Made by a program: the position numbers and the translations under genes | Assembly: GCF_026151205.1 (NCBI RefSeq) | Contig: NC_087077.1 | Coordinates: 17,468,475 to 17,532,474 of the forward strand | Length of the DNA stretch: 64,000 bases | Source of the DNA: Bolinopsis microptera | Taxonomy: Eukaryota > Ctenophora > Tentaculata > Lobata > Bolinopsidae | Reading direction: 5' to 3' | The notes under the pieces: model-generated | Databases searched by the model: none | Seen by the model: the letters and a program-made list of their open reading frames with translations, nothing else | What the model was told of the DNA's origin: nothing | Shown: positions 10,666 through 21,950 of the stretch, piece by piece | How positions within the stretch are numbered: the stretch's first letter is position 1 | Layout of the letters: each line of letters starts with the position of its first letter

Positions 10666-13600
10666 TTAAGGGGAAGTAAAACTAGGCAATTTTACGTCAT
10701 AAACATTATTATCTAAGTTATTAATATAATCACTACTGGAGACGCAAACATCCTCATAAAAGTCACAACAAAAAGATTCGTCTCCAAAAAATAGAACAAA
10801 CTTAGGAGCCAGCTTGTTATAGTATGAACGAGATAAAGAAACCTCAGTCTGCAATGGATTGTCACTCTGGAGTAGATCGTCAAGCTGGCATGCACAGCGT
10901 TGGCCAATCAGCAAAGAAGGTTCAGTCACAATACATGACAGTGTGTGTAACATAGAAAGGTTAACAACTCGTATCCTTATCAAAACCTTTCTCGATATAG
11001 AATGGCATTTCATTGCTACTTCTTCTATAAGGTTTCTGTTTCTCGGACGCGGACGGGAGGAAAATCTCCTTGGCCATAAGTTTGCCATAATATAAAGGTA
11101 TTTGAATTTCGGGCTAGCATTGCCAATAAACGACACAATGTCATCTGCACTCAATTCTATACGACTATTTTCCATTTCGATTGACAAATACTCTAGCTCC
11201 TTCAAATGAGGCAAGACCTTAAAAACAATGCATTTGAAGTTGGCAACAATATCGATACTGTGGTTTCTATAGCCATAACTTGAATTATCAAGACAGATTC
11301 GTTTTAAAACTGAAAGTTTCTTCAAATTCACTAGATGTTGTGCAGGCACTCTGCAATTCGATAGATTCAATTCTTCTAACAAGGGACAATGGTCTGATAG
11401 AACTCTGATTACATCCACACCTTCAGTGGTGAGGTATTGATTATATGAAAGATCTAGAACTCTGAGGTTGGGCATCAACTTTAGAACAGCTGCTAGCTGA
11501 CGAATGTAGAGGGAGGGGGATGGAATTTTAGCTGGAAAAGACCACGTGTAACAGCCTGCAAGGAATATTTTCATCTTTTCCAGTTTGGGTAAGGAATCAG
11601 TTGCTACATTGAGGCATTGAATATTTGTTCTTGAAATATTCAAATACTCTAAAGTACCAGAAAATTCTCTTAAAACAAACTCTAAAACACATGGTTGCAA
11701 TTTCATAAAATCTTTACAGGAAAATGAAGTCAAAGGGTTGCATGTTGACAAGATCTTTGGAATACACGATCCATCGACCTCGTACTCAAATTGACCGTTT
11801 GATACCATGCCATGCCATTGTCGTGTAACACTAAGGTAATTGAGCTTTGTGCAATATTTGAGAATTAGAATTAGAATTATTAGAATTAGAATCAAATTTA
11901 CACAGCAATACAATAAGAATAAAAAATAATTTAAGAAGCTTCAATCTGCTGTGCAGGACATTCAAGTCAGTCGAAAACTGTTAGCAGAACACCCTTCTAG
12001 GGACATAAGGATATAGTATGTAAAACATAATGAGTAATAACTTAATGAGTGATAAAATAAGATATGATTTAACAGTGAACTGTGGGCATGAAGGTAACAA
12101 TTAAGATTACATAGATGCCCACTTTGGGATTACGTTAGTAATGTTATTTACAGTTATATACAGAGAAGTATAGAACAATAATAGATTGGCAATGATAACA
12201 AATGGGAACGAATAAAGGAGATGTTTAAAGTTCTATACTTCTGTAAATAGGTCATATATAACGCAGGGGGCCTTTCCACCCGACAAAAACTCCAGCACCA
12301 TAAAATTTGTTTCAGTTGTCACATAGCTAGAGTGTAGAAATAGTCGAAACTATTGTTTATTTCATAGGATGAGACTCCTTGAATTACATCTGACATAAAT
12401 TTAGATTTCATACATTGTGAGAATTTTACACTACATTCTATAGTCCTTATGTTCTCTGGAATTGTATTCCAACATTTTGCACCTAAATATGTAAAGGTTT
12501 TGTGTGTTCTGGATTTGTGAATATAAAGGTTGCACCTCTCAGCATCACGTGATCCTCCGGATACATAAGAAAATTTATCTGTGAATGATGATGGTGCAGC
12601 CTCATTAAGAATTTTATACATATACGTTGATAGATGGAGTTGTCTTCTTAAGTGTAAGGGTAACCACTTCATATTTCGATATACATTTACTGATGGTTCC
12701 TGCCAATGAACATCCAGAGCAATTTTTGCTACTTTCTTGTATAATATATCAAGAGAATTAAGTTTGGTTTTGGCAGCCCTACACCATATTATATCCAGGT
12801 AGTCAAATTGGGGGATCATAAGAGCATTTACAAACATTTTTCTATATTTCAGTGGAAGAAGATTTTTCGACCTGTATAATGCCCCTATTCTTTTAGCAAT
12901 TTTTGATTTCACATAATCAATATGGTCTTGAAAGTTCAATAAATTGTCTATCATGAGACCTAAATATTTTTGAGATTTAGTTTCTTCTATAAATAGGCAT
13001 TCTTTTTCCAAATCCAGAGGGATTGACAACGTGTCCAGATTAGGTGATCTATCAAATACAATGAATGAAGATTTTGCAGCATTTAGTCTCAGCTTGTTGA
13101 TTCTAAGCCATTCATGAGAATACTTGAGAATACTTTCTAAGTTTTCATTGTTTGAAACAATGGATATGCTCAAAGCTAAACTTTCCAGATTAGGGCAAAA
13201 TTTCTCTCCAATAACCTTTGAGAGATTTTCATGGTCTATGGACCTGAAACGTTTTGAAAGGTCCAACTCTTTGAGATTCGGTAGCATGTCTCCCAATATG
13301 GTCATGTTATCAGGTGTCAAACCATCAATGTCAGTCAATCCTAAACAAGTCAGACTTCCACAATTGATGGATAGAATCGACATTACTTCCTTCATTGAGC
13401 TATTTGATCTTCCACAAATGTAACTTGAACTACTACAAAAAAAGTTGATCCTTGATATAATAGATAAGCAAACATTGTACCACCTTCGACAAACCCGACT
13501 AAGCCCAAAAAGGTCAATGATGCCAAATTCATGAGAAAAGATGAGCTCCAGACAATCATCATTTAAGATATGGATCGTAGGAAGTGAGGTATCTTCTGCA

Positions 13601-13728
13601 GCAATTTCAACATTATCAAACAATGGATGGTGGTAATTGTTGGCTGAAAGATGCCGTTTTTTGGTAACGAGTTGGTGGTCAGCTGGACTGTTTGGAGGTC
13701 TCTTCTTTTCTACTTCCGACTTCTCCAT
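10666..13728 (-). pseudogene. F-box/LRR protein gene, copy B, interrupted by a LINE
   Basis: Second copy of the F-box/LRR gene. The N-terminal part with the F-box is at 13728-13132 and the LRR part at 11857-10666. Between them is a 1258-bp LINE fragment (11866-13123) flanked by TTGAGAAT at 11858-11865 and 13124-13131. At the join, copy B's LRR side reads through continuously (KYCTKLNYLSVTRQWHGM), so before insertion the gene was one frame. The F-box half is now fused in frame to reverse-transcriptase residues, giving a 469-codon open frame (13728-12319). The LRR half can be read only from a chance ATG in the LINE tail (11913). Whether the chimeric frame is translated is unknown. Confidence 0.8.
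11866..13123 (-). mobile_element. 5'-truncated CR1/L2-like LINE, polymerase C-terminus
   Basis: Encodes the palm-end/thumb part of a non-LTR reverse transcriptase (WLRINKLRLNAAKSSFIVF, QKYLGLMIDNLLNFQDHI, the tail LYIHKSRTHKTFTYLGAKCW). The frame ends at 12319, then a 3' UTR, and the element ends at 11866 in TTCTAA-type hexamer repeats, a 3' end style typical of CR1/L2 clades. Flanked by a perfect 8-bp target-site duplication TTGAGAAT. The 5' end is truncated at 13123. No upstream catalytic FADD motif is present, so it is dead on arrival. Confidence 0.85.
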
Positions 13729-13784
13729 TTTCTTGAAAAATTATAATTTAATCAGAATAGATACCTTTTGAAATATACTATCAT

Positions 13785-13930
13785 GATAAAGTAAAACCCT
13801 GATTTAGCGGGCTCTGATTTACCACAAAAACTCCAATTTAACATGGCCATTTCCTTTCCCAAATTAAAACGAAACCCTGATTTACAGTAAACCATGATTT
13901 ACTGCAGCCGTTTTCTTTCTCCCAAACAAC
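13785..13930. repeat. Pogo-like terminal repeat debris
   Basis: Several imperfect copies of AAACCCTGATTTA, the motif also forming the ends of the short element at 44540-44634. Looks like decayed pogo/Tigger-type termini. Confidence 0.45.
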
Positions 13931-13989
13931 ATGGAAAATCGAGATTTAACTATACTTCATTTACGTTAGATTCGCTTAAAATGGTTTAA

Positions 13990-16066
13990 AGGACCAGTTA
14001 ACTCAAAAATAAGTTATCCTCATATTTTGACAGATTGTGACAAATAGCAAACTGAGCAACGAGTCGAAATTCCTAAATCTCTAACTGCTCTCTAACGCGT
14101 GTAATTAGCGTTTGTATTATTTTGGCGATGACGTCATAAAGTCCCTTGCGCGCACAGAAGAGCTCGTGAGACTGTATTTTACAGGTAAAAATGGACATAA
14201 TACAATGTTTCTCCCCCAAATAACTCGAAAAGTAAGTGTTTTAGGGTACTTGTTGCTTCATAAGTTGTATATAAACATGGCCATTCTGCACAATTTGCAC
14301 TCATTTAAAAATTTGTAGGGCCTTCATAGCCCAATTTACAAGATACTCATATTTTTGCATGATTTCTGGAACCGGAAATCAGTTTTTCGCCAATAACTGA
14401 AAAAGTAAGCACTTTAATGCATCTGTTTCTTCGTAAGTCATATATAAATATGCTAATTGTGGTTCTTTTGAACCCTGTCTAAAGACTCTATCACGATCCT
14501 ATCGAAAATGGGCTCAGCACCACGCCCAAAATGGTTTTTTGGCAAATTTCTCGAAGAGTAAGGATTTTAGGCCATGTTTTGCTCAGTAACTCCTATATAA
14601 ACATGCATATGCTGCTTCGTTTAAGCCTATTTAGAAGTCTCTACGACCTTCAGAAGCAAAGGGTCGGTTACGTTATTGGGTCAATATCGGCGTGGTCAAT
14701 ATGTCTCCAACCGAAAATCGTTTATTCATACTTTTGGGAAGGTCTTTGCAAAATTTCGTGAGTATACGAAAATTTGCAGGTTCAATTCCATAAATGTCCA
14801 TAAATGACTGGACTACACAAGTTTAGAGTTAACTTTAGAGAAACTCATAAATCATTATTATCTAAAATTAAGCTGTCAGTGTCCATGATGAACCTATGGC
14901 TACAATGTTTTACGTGAAAATTGAAATGTAAAAATCAGGAGTAATATAAAAAGTGTATTTTTAGATTAAAGTGCTATCTCATAGTTTAAGAATTGTATAG
15001 ATTAACGTTTGTCGTTTAGCCATCTAAGAATCGATCGTGCCGCAATGTACATATATGTATTATATGGCCAACGAATTATAGGGTCTTGGAAATCCTATAG
15101 TTGTTCAGTGGGTCGATTGACTGAACACGTTTGCACTTGGTATTTAATTTTACCAGTAGTTTATTTATGGTAAGTACCGATGATCATACAAGTAGGACGA
15201 TAACTAGGTAAGTCAAATTCAAAACACTCCGCACACTGTACACTCCAATCAGTATTTAGTAGACCGGGTATTTTTCAGTTCCCACGGCACCGTTCTGATA
15301 GGAGCTACTTCTACTAATGGTCCCATGGGAACGGCCGTAAAATAGCCAGACTTCTTGTCTCCTGTACTGCCTGGCACGTGTGGATTAAAGTAAGAAATTT
15401 CGCTATGCTAAAAATATAATTGCTCTCGGAACTATGTCTTTTAGGATAGCGAACCATTTGACTGCTCGCATTCTTCCGAACAACTGTAATATTATATTAC
15501 AGAGTTACACTCTGATCAGGTATATTTAATATATAGCACATTATTTTGTGTAGTAGTTTCATGGACTGGGGAAAAATAATCGGTACAGTCTCCCTTCGTT
15601 TTAATGAAGCAATGAAAACAATCCAAAATTATCACATATGACATAACTTGTAATAGCAGAAACTTTCTAACCGTACATTCACCCGCCACTGTTCAAGAAC
15701 TTATGTCACTGTTTAAAATCCTGACGTGAGCACTGTACATCCAATCAGCTATTCATATAGTTAGGGTGATAGCCAAAACTATAAGGATTTTGGAGAACTA
15801 GGGAAATAGTCATAACTCTAAAATTTGAGTGAGTTACACGTGTTTTATTGACGATGATAAACATTTGTGCATTGTATTACGCTATGCCAGCGCGCACTGA
15901 GGGACTTTATGACGTCACGCGGCCACAGCTTATTATTGCAGTAACACGCGTTACACGTAAGCTAGAGAGTTGGTTCTTTCGGCGATACAATTTTTTACCA
16001 GTTTGTCACAGCTGATTTAAATCTTAGCCAAATTGGAGACTACAAATTTTTCAGTTAACTGGTCCT
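13990..16066. mobile_element. Non-coding TTAA-flanked DNA element with long imperfect TIRs
   Basis: Begins AGGACCAGTTAACT and ends AGTTAACTGGTCCT, each abutting TTAA (13986-13989, 16067-16070), as expected for a piggyBac-like 4-bp target. Homology of the ends extends patchily for about 170-190 bp and includes TGACGTCATAAAGTCCC on both sides. The interior has no transposase frame. At about 14220, 14394 and 14549 it holds three diverged repeats of about 160 bp (each with a cga/gaaAAGTAAG... core followed by TATATAAA.ATG). Confidence 0.7.
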
Positions 16067-16317
16067 TTAAAGACAATTTATGGAAAATTCAAGATTGATA
16101 ATGGAATTTTAAAAGGTTTTTTGTTGTGGACATCACTGTAAAGTCTACTATACATTATATATAAATATATGTATATCACTAATGATAAAATTAATGCAAA
16201 CAATTGCAATAAACACTAATATCACAATGACCCTATTTTAAAATTCAATAAAAATCTGAGTAATTTTTATAAAAACCCTTTAAGAATACAAATTTTTTAA
16301 GAATAAAAATTTGAATT

Positions 16318-17177
16318 TTGATCTTTATTACTGGCACCTCCTCTAAGAGAGCACTACTAGCAGCAAGAGAAAAGGGAGCGTCCAGTTGGCTTAACACATT
16401 GCCACTTCAGCAGTATGGCTACACTCTGAACAAAGAGGAGTTTCGTGACAGTGTCTGCTTACGCTACAGCTGGTGGATACCAAACACTCCCATCACCTGT
16501 GGATGTGGGAAAACAAGTGATCTTTCGACCACCTTCTCACCTGTAAGCTAGGGGGTTATGTGATAATGACCCACAACAACATCAGAGACACATTAGCAAA
16601 TCTCCTTCGTGAGGTATGTCATGATGTGAAAGTCGAACCCCAGCTACAGAAGGTAAATGAGGGTGACTGCCTCAACCCCAAAACTATAACAGGTGACCAA
16701 GCTCGGCTTGACGTATCTGCTAGAGGAGTTTGGACTCCATTTGATAAGACCTTTCTTGACATAAGGGTTTCACACCCCAATTGCTTATCAAACAGGACCA
16801 AAACTCTTCAAGAAGTATACGAAGAGAACGAAAAGGAGAAGAAGGATGAGGAAAACAAATTTTTTTTGTTTGAGTACTTGGAGAGAGTGTTGCACGTAGA
16901 GAAGGCCACTTTCACCCCAGCCGTATTTCTCACAACTGGAGGCATGTCCAAAGAATGTAAGCGGTTTCTAAATAGAGTGGAAGACCTCAACGCCAGGAAA
17001 AGAAAAGAGAGGTATTGCGATGTGGTAAGACATGTAAGGACAAGAATAAGATTCGCTATGTTAAGAACCACACTCATAGCTCTACGAGGGTACAGAGGAA
17101 AAAAAATGGACAGCAAATATGAGACACCACTATCAGAAGTCTCTTATAACCTCATCCCTGCCCCTATGATGGAGTAG
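16318..17177 (+). pseudogene. Non-LTR retroelement C-terminal domain with restriction-like endonuclease signature
   Basis: Two adjoining frames (16318-16551 and 16560-17177) encode the end of a retroelement polyprotein: a Cys-rich knuckle (CGCGK), then after the break CKLGGYVI.THNNIRD, then GDQARLDVSARGVWTPFDKT and FLDIRVSHPN. The spaced acidic residues resemble the PD-(D/E)xK-type endonuclease region that some LINE-like elements carry after the reverse transcriptase. The frames join if one T is restored at 16521-16525, which also completes a C-x-C...H-x3-C knuckle. 5'-truncated near 16310, with no reverse transcriptase present. Class assignment is from recognition only. Confidence 0.6.
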
Positions 17178-17511
17178 ATGTGTATATATCTTTGTTTTGT
17201 TGATATTTCTTTGATTGTTGATATTTCATATTATATAATATTGGTAGCAGTGGACAATTTCCGTTACCTCTGTATTGTGCTCTGCCAATTGCAACACTTG
17301 AATTACTTTATTGTATATAATATACTGTTTGACACACATTTCCACTAATATTTTAAGATTTAAAGGAAAATTATATTACAGATTATACATATCATAGATG
17401 ACCATAAAATCCGTGCGTCGGCTGATTGCCTTAACTTGGATTAATAGTAATTTCAGTTGACAGAAGCTGAAGGATGGTAGTTCAAAAGGCCCAGTGCACC
17501 ATCGACAAGAT
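17178..17511. other. Non-coding, probable 3' tail of the preceding retroelement
   Basis: AT-rich, no open frame of interest. The 3' end of the retroelement at 16318-17177 is probably in here but no terminal repeat or tail marks it. Confidence 0.4.
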
Positions 17512-17799
17512 CAGTGGCGTAACGAAGGGCCCTGCTGACCCCGCTGTGCAGGGGGGCGCCGTCTTAGGGGGGCGCCAAATCGTCGTTTGAATGTGGGACA
17601 ATTTCGAAAACTTAACTAAAGTACTAGCAAAACTGCGCGTTTTGCTCTAGATACACACTTTTTTAGAGATTTTACCGGCGTATCCTCTAAAATCACCTAA
17701 TTTGTTCAATTTTAGGGAGGGGCACCAAAAGGGGAGGGGGCGCCAACAGGGGGGCGCCTTTTCGGCAGGGGGGCGCCAACAGGCAACGTTACGCCACTG
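17512..17799. mobile_element. hAT-type MITE, copy 1
   Basis: 288 bp with terminal inverted repeats CAGTGGCGTAACG / CGTTACGCCACTG and a perfect 8-bp target-site duplication GACAAGAT (17504-17511 and 17800-17807). Interior is G-rich (ggggcgcc repeats) and non-coding. The two small overlapping frames here are artefacts. Confidence 0.9.
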
Positions 17800-17807
17800 G
17801 ACAAGAT

Positions 17808-18420
17808 CAAGGACTCGAGTGTCAATAATGGCTTTTCCGAACCCATTTTCGCCGATTTGCTCAGTGGTCCTAGTGAGTCGCATTCTACTGCTAAATGGCA
17901 CATGATGGCACTTTAAGTAGTATAGTAAAAGTAGCCAATTCAATGTACTGGCTCTAAATTTATATCTAAGTCTGCTATTTTTACTGCATTACTACTTTTC
18001 AAATTATTTCTCCTCTAAAAACTTATGACTGTTGTTCTCAATAGGTCAAATCTTACTCTTTTCCTGATAAAAATCATTGCCTCACAATATCTTTGACCCG
18101 ATTTTCTAGGAATTTTATCAGCTAACTTTTTGGAGAAAGTATTTGCTTCTTCCCATTCCACTTGTTGTTGATAGAACTATTGGTGTAAATGTTCCATGTT
18201 CCATGTACATCACTTGTGTGCTAATTTTCATTCGATAAATATCGATAAAAATGTGTTGAAACCCTGGGTGTGTACTTAAATCAGGTAACTTATAAGTTTG
18301 TCAACGGTGTCACTTTACCGCCCGACAACAATATATTATAGTGTAAACCAGGGCGAAAATTAATTTGACCGTTCTGTGTACTAATTTCGATTTTAATGGT
18401 GAATGGTAAGCATTTAAATA
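17808..18420. other. No gene seen
   Basis: Non-coding AT-rich DNA between two MITEs. No splice-bounded coding segment recognised. Confidence 0.5.
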
Positions 18421-19278
18421 GTAGAGGCTCTTACGGGCATTGTCTGCTCGATACGCTAGGGACCCCAGATACACCTTACTAGACGTATTTTTGACCGTAG
18501 AATCGATTAAAAGTAGTTTCAAAATGATTGGACTGAGTTAGCACCGTTAAAATTGCAAAAAAACCGATTTTGGGGCCAAAAATAGGCCAAAAAAGCATGT
18601 TTTTTGATAATTTGAGCAAGTTAATTTTGTTGGCATGTCAGCAAAATTTGCATGAAGGTAGCTAAAAGACAGCCGCACAAGATGGTTAAAAAATTTTAAA
18701 AATCCCTCTATTTTAGTGCAGGCAAAAACCCAAAAAAGTGGTAAAAATTTTGACTTTTTTGCTTGAAGTTTGAATAATTTTTTGCAGTTGTATTAAATCA
18801 ACCCAAAAATAGTCACATCGTGTTTGCCTAAATTTTTCCTTTCCGAGAAGTACCCACTTCATATACTTTATCGAAGTTTGAATATTGTCACTCCGCAAGC
18901 GTTTTTGCCAAATTTACGACGCGCACTACGCGCAAAAGTATTTAGTTGTTATCAATTGGCACCCGCGCGTTCATCATAAATTTCAAACAGCTATAACTCA
19001 GCGAGATTATGTCCGTTCTAGCTCATATTTTCACACCAAATAGAAAATAATGTGATCTTATTGCTGACAAAATATGAATATAATTACTCTATTTGCCTTA
19101 GAGAAATAGACTGTCAAAGTTTAAAACGCGCATTGGTATAGCACGTGACTAATAAGGCCTAATTTATACTTCTTAACATATTATCGATCCTTAGACATCA
19201 TACTATTGTGTCCAATTAGCGGTTAGGTCTCTAAACTCGTAGCAGAAAACACTTCTTTTTGCCCGTAAGAGCCTCTTC
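18421..19278. mobile_element. TA-flanked non-coding DNA element
   Basis: 858 bp with ends sharing AGAGGCTCTTACGGGCA as an inverted repeat (18423-18439; 19260-19276), each adjoining a TA (18419-18420, 19279-19280). This fits a Tc1/mariner-like non-autonomous element. No transposase frame. Confidence 0.65.
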
Positions 19279-19280
19279 TA

Positions 19281-20480
19281 AAAGTTAAAACAAATACTTT
19301 GTACTTTAAATTAATCTTTGTATTATCTTCACGATAACTTTAAAACCGATTAACTAACTTTAATCCTATTACTCGAATCCTAAACACTAAAGCATGTTTT
19401 ATTTTGTATAAATTTTGTATTGAGAAGAAATAAGAATGCAACAAATAAAAATCAATTTTGCATGCAATTTTGCGACAAAATTATGTTGTTTGATTAACGA
19501 TGTCAATTCTTCGCATTTCGCCGATTTGCATACTGCACACGGTGGTTGCAAAAAGATGCGCGGCGCGGCCCAGTAGTGCATCGCGCTACAATTATTTTGG
19601 AGGACTTCGCCGCTTCGACGCGCCGCGCAAACTAGCATTCTTGCTTCGCATCGTCGATCGCTACCTGGGGACCTCAGGCTATTATGATTAGGCGGAATGA
19701 CAGACTGAGCGCGGCCCAGTAACGTCGATCGTTGCTCTGCTTACGGTTGATTACGGTGCAGGGGTTTCGGTTGACCATTGTTAATGATCAGGCCCGGCGC
19801 GCGCTACTTCGTAGCACTTGCCATCGGGCCATTTCGAGAAGAAAGCGGCGCGCGCTACTATACTTCGAAGAAATTCAAACGAGTAACATCCGTCAAGGGT
19901 TTCGGTTTCACATAGCCATGTGCCTACGGCGGTCGCGCGCTACTGCAAGCGAGAGGGCTCTGGTTAGAGCAAGGTTTCGGTCGTTGATTACGTTTTCTTT
20001 TTTAATTATAACAATTTGACAATATTTTTATTTTACTATTAATTTCACTCTAATAGTAATAAAATTTAGAAATTGATCGAATATCCGTCTATCTTATGCT
20101 AGCCTCATAAAAGAAACAGCAAGATTCCTGGTGAGAGCAAACAACAGGCGTTTCCCGAAGAAGGAAGTTGCACTATGCATATGAAGGATCTGCCGACAGC
20201 CGAAGTCCCAGTTTAAAGTCCCCACTACACCTCAACAGAACTCCTTTGCGGAAACGTGACGGTAAAGTCGAGCTTCATTTCATTTTGACACTAAACTGTT
20301 AATATTCGGTTATTAATTCATATCATCATATCACATCATTATGGAACATGCTCCTGGGAAATGAGTTTTTAAAATTTTTACCTTGCACATTATTTATTAA
20401 TTCCCTAAATTGATGAATACTTATAGTCGAGATTTGATTCACGATGTCAATCCTTCGCAAGTCGCCAGGTCGGTGAGGCA
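19281..20480. other. GC-rich patch in AT-rich surroundings, no gene recognised
   Basis: Between about 19540 and 19990 the DNA is rich in CGCG words (gcgcggc, cgcgccgcgc) and short inverted repeats, unlike its flanks. The open frames here (19500-19691, 19732-20019) show no family resemblance. Likely transposon-derived foldback DNA. Confidence 0.4.
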
Positions 20481-20499
20481 TTGACACACGCTGTAACCC

Positions 20500-21950
20500 C
20501 CTTTTTTTAGGACGGGGCTTTTCTGTTAATATTAGTTGCTGCTAGTCTGTGCTTAATGTGTTCTGGTTTTTTTGTATGCAAATATATAATTATAGTATCG
20601 ATATAATAGTTTATATTGTAATGTCATATATATTATACGTAATAATTACTTAAAGAACTCCCCTGATATCTTTTGATTTATTGAAACACGGGTACTAACT
20701 CTGCTAAACTGAACAAATTCTGAAACTTGGGTGAATAAGTGTACAACGTGCTAAACTGAAGTTCAGACTGACCAGTGAAAATGGGCGAGCGTACCAAGTG
20801 TCATTTTAATTAGAAGTTTTAGTCAGTGATTTATTATTGGAGCCTGTAATTACAATATCTAATGCTCCTATAAATACTTTAATTAATTGTTTGTTCCGTT
20901 ATTCTTTTTCCTTCCTCTTTTCCTTGTCATCCCCTTTAGTTTTAAGATTCTTGCTATAAATGGCTACAGCTAACACTATTAATGCATAAGGGTTAAATTT
21001 AAATTATTTAACCTTTTGGTGCTGTATCAAAATAACATTAATTTATTATTATTATTATTAAGTACCAAACAACAAGTGGGAGGTGGATCGTTGGTATACC
21101 ATTAAATCGATTTAACACCGCAATTCCAGTCGCAAGCCTGGGACCACTACTAGCATAGTCACAACATCTACAAAGCTGCCATATAGCCTGACTGACAATT
21201 TTCTCGACTGACTGACAATGTTTCTTCTTTTTCCCCATTTAGAATACAAAGATTAGTACATTTTAGCTTATGATTAATATTATATTTTTACCTATAGTTT
21301 ACCTAGATTGCATATGACTCATAACTAAAATTACCGTTATATCCAATTACTAGTGCTGTCATATCCGTTGTGATCTTCTTAGTCCTTAGTTAGTGCTAAG
21401 TAAAAGGAGGTTGGTGTTCGGACAAACAATTTGGTATTCATGAATACCAAATTTTCCAAATTTTTATGAATACGACTGATCAGTTCAGCTTTCGGGGTTT
21501 TCTTGATTCCAGACTGAAGAGGAACAGGATCTGTTCATCCTTTCTGATTAATCACTCATTCTGAACACGAGCAAGCTCTTTGAAACTGTTTTCTGGCTTG
21601 AGTGAATCGACTTCCAAACAGCTTCAATAACTTTAAACCCAATCCAGAGAACAGTTAAAAATTTTAAAAACTTGAAAATATTTTTGGGTCCTCCATTCTT
21701 TTCGATCGGATCAGCCAAACGCTGAAAAGCTCCACATGATCCATTCTCTCCAGCTTCTTATACAGCTTCTGTTGCCCTTATCTGTTTCATCATGGTAAAA
21801 ACTGCTATACGGGCCCCTCTTTACACGTACAGCAAAAAAACTTAACTGATAACAGAGCTCCAAAATGAACACGTGAGCAAGGTAACTATTATAATTTTCA
21901 TTTCGCTGATCAACCATCAGTGACAACAAATGATAAACGTTTTGTCATTG
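20500..21950. other. Non-coding stretch with a LINE 3' tail
   Basis: No exon recognised. At 21044-21240, minus strand, a short frame (MGKKKKHCQSVEK...) ends in a TAA-repeat tail (21043-21060), suggesting a fragment of a LINE or SINE 3' end like that at 59571-59671. Confidence 0.4.

Larger units (their letters stand above)
8300..13790. repeat. Tandem duplication of the F-box/LRR locus
   Basis: Units of about 2 kb: A at about 8300-10330 and B at about 10360-13790 minus the LINE. Coding and 3' flank (the stretches around aattttgattgaaataataa) are both duplicated. Identity is high throughout by eye. Confidence 0.8.
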
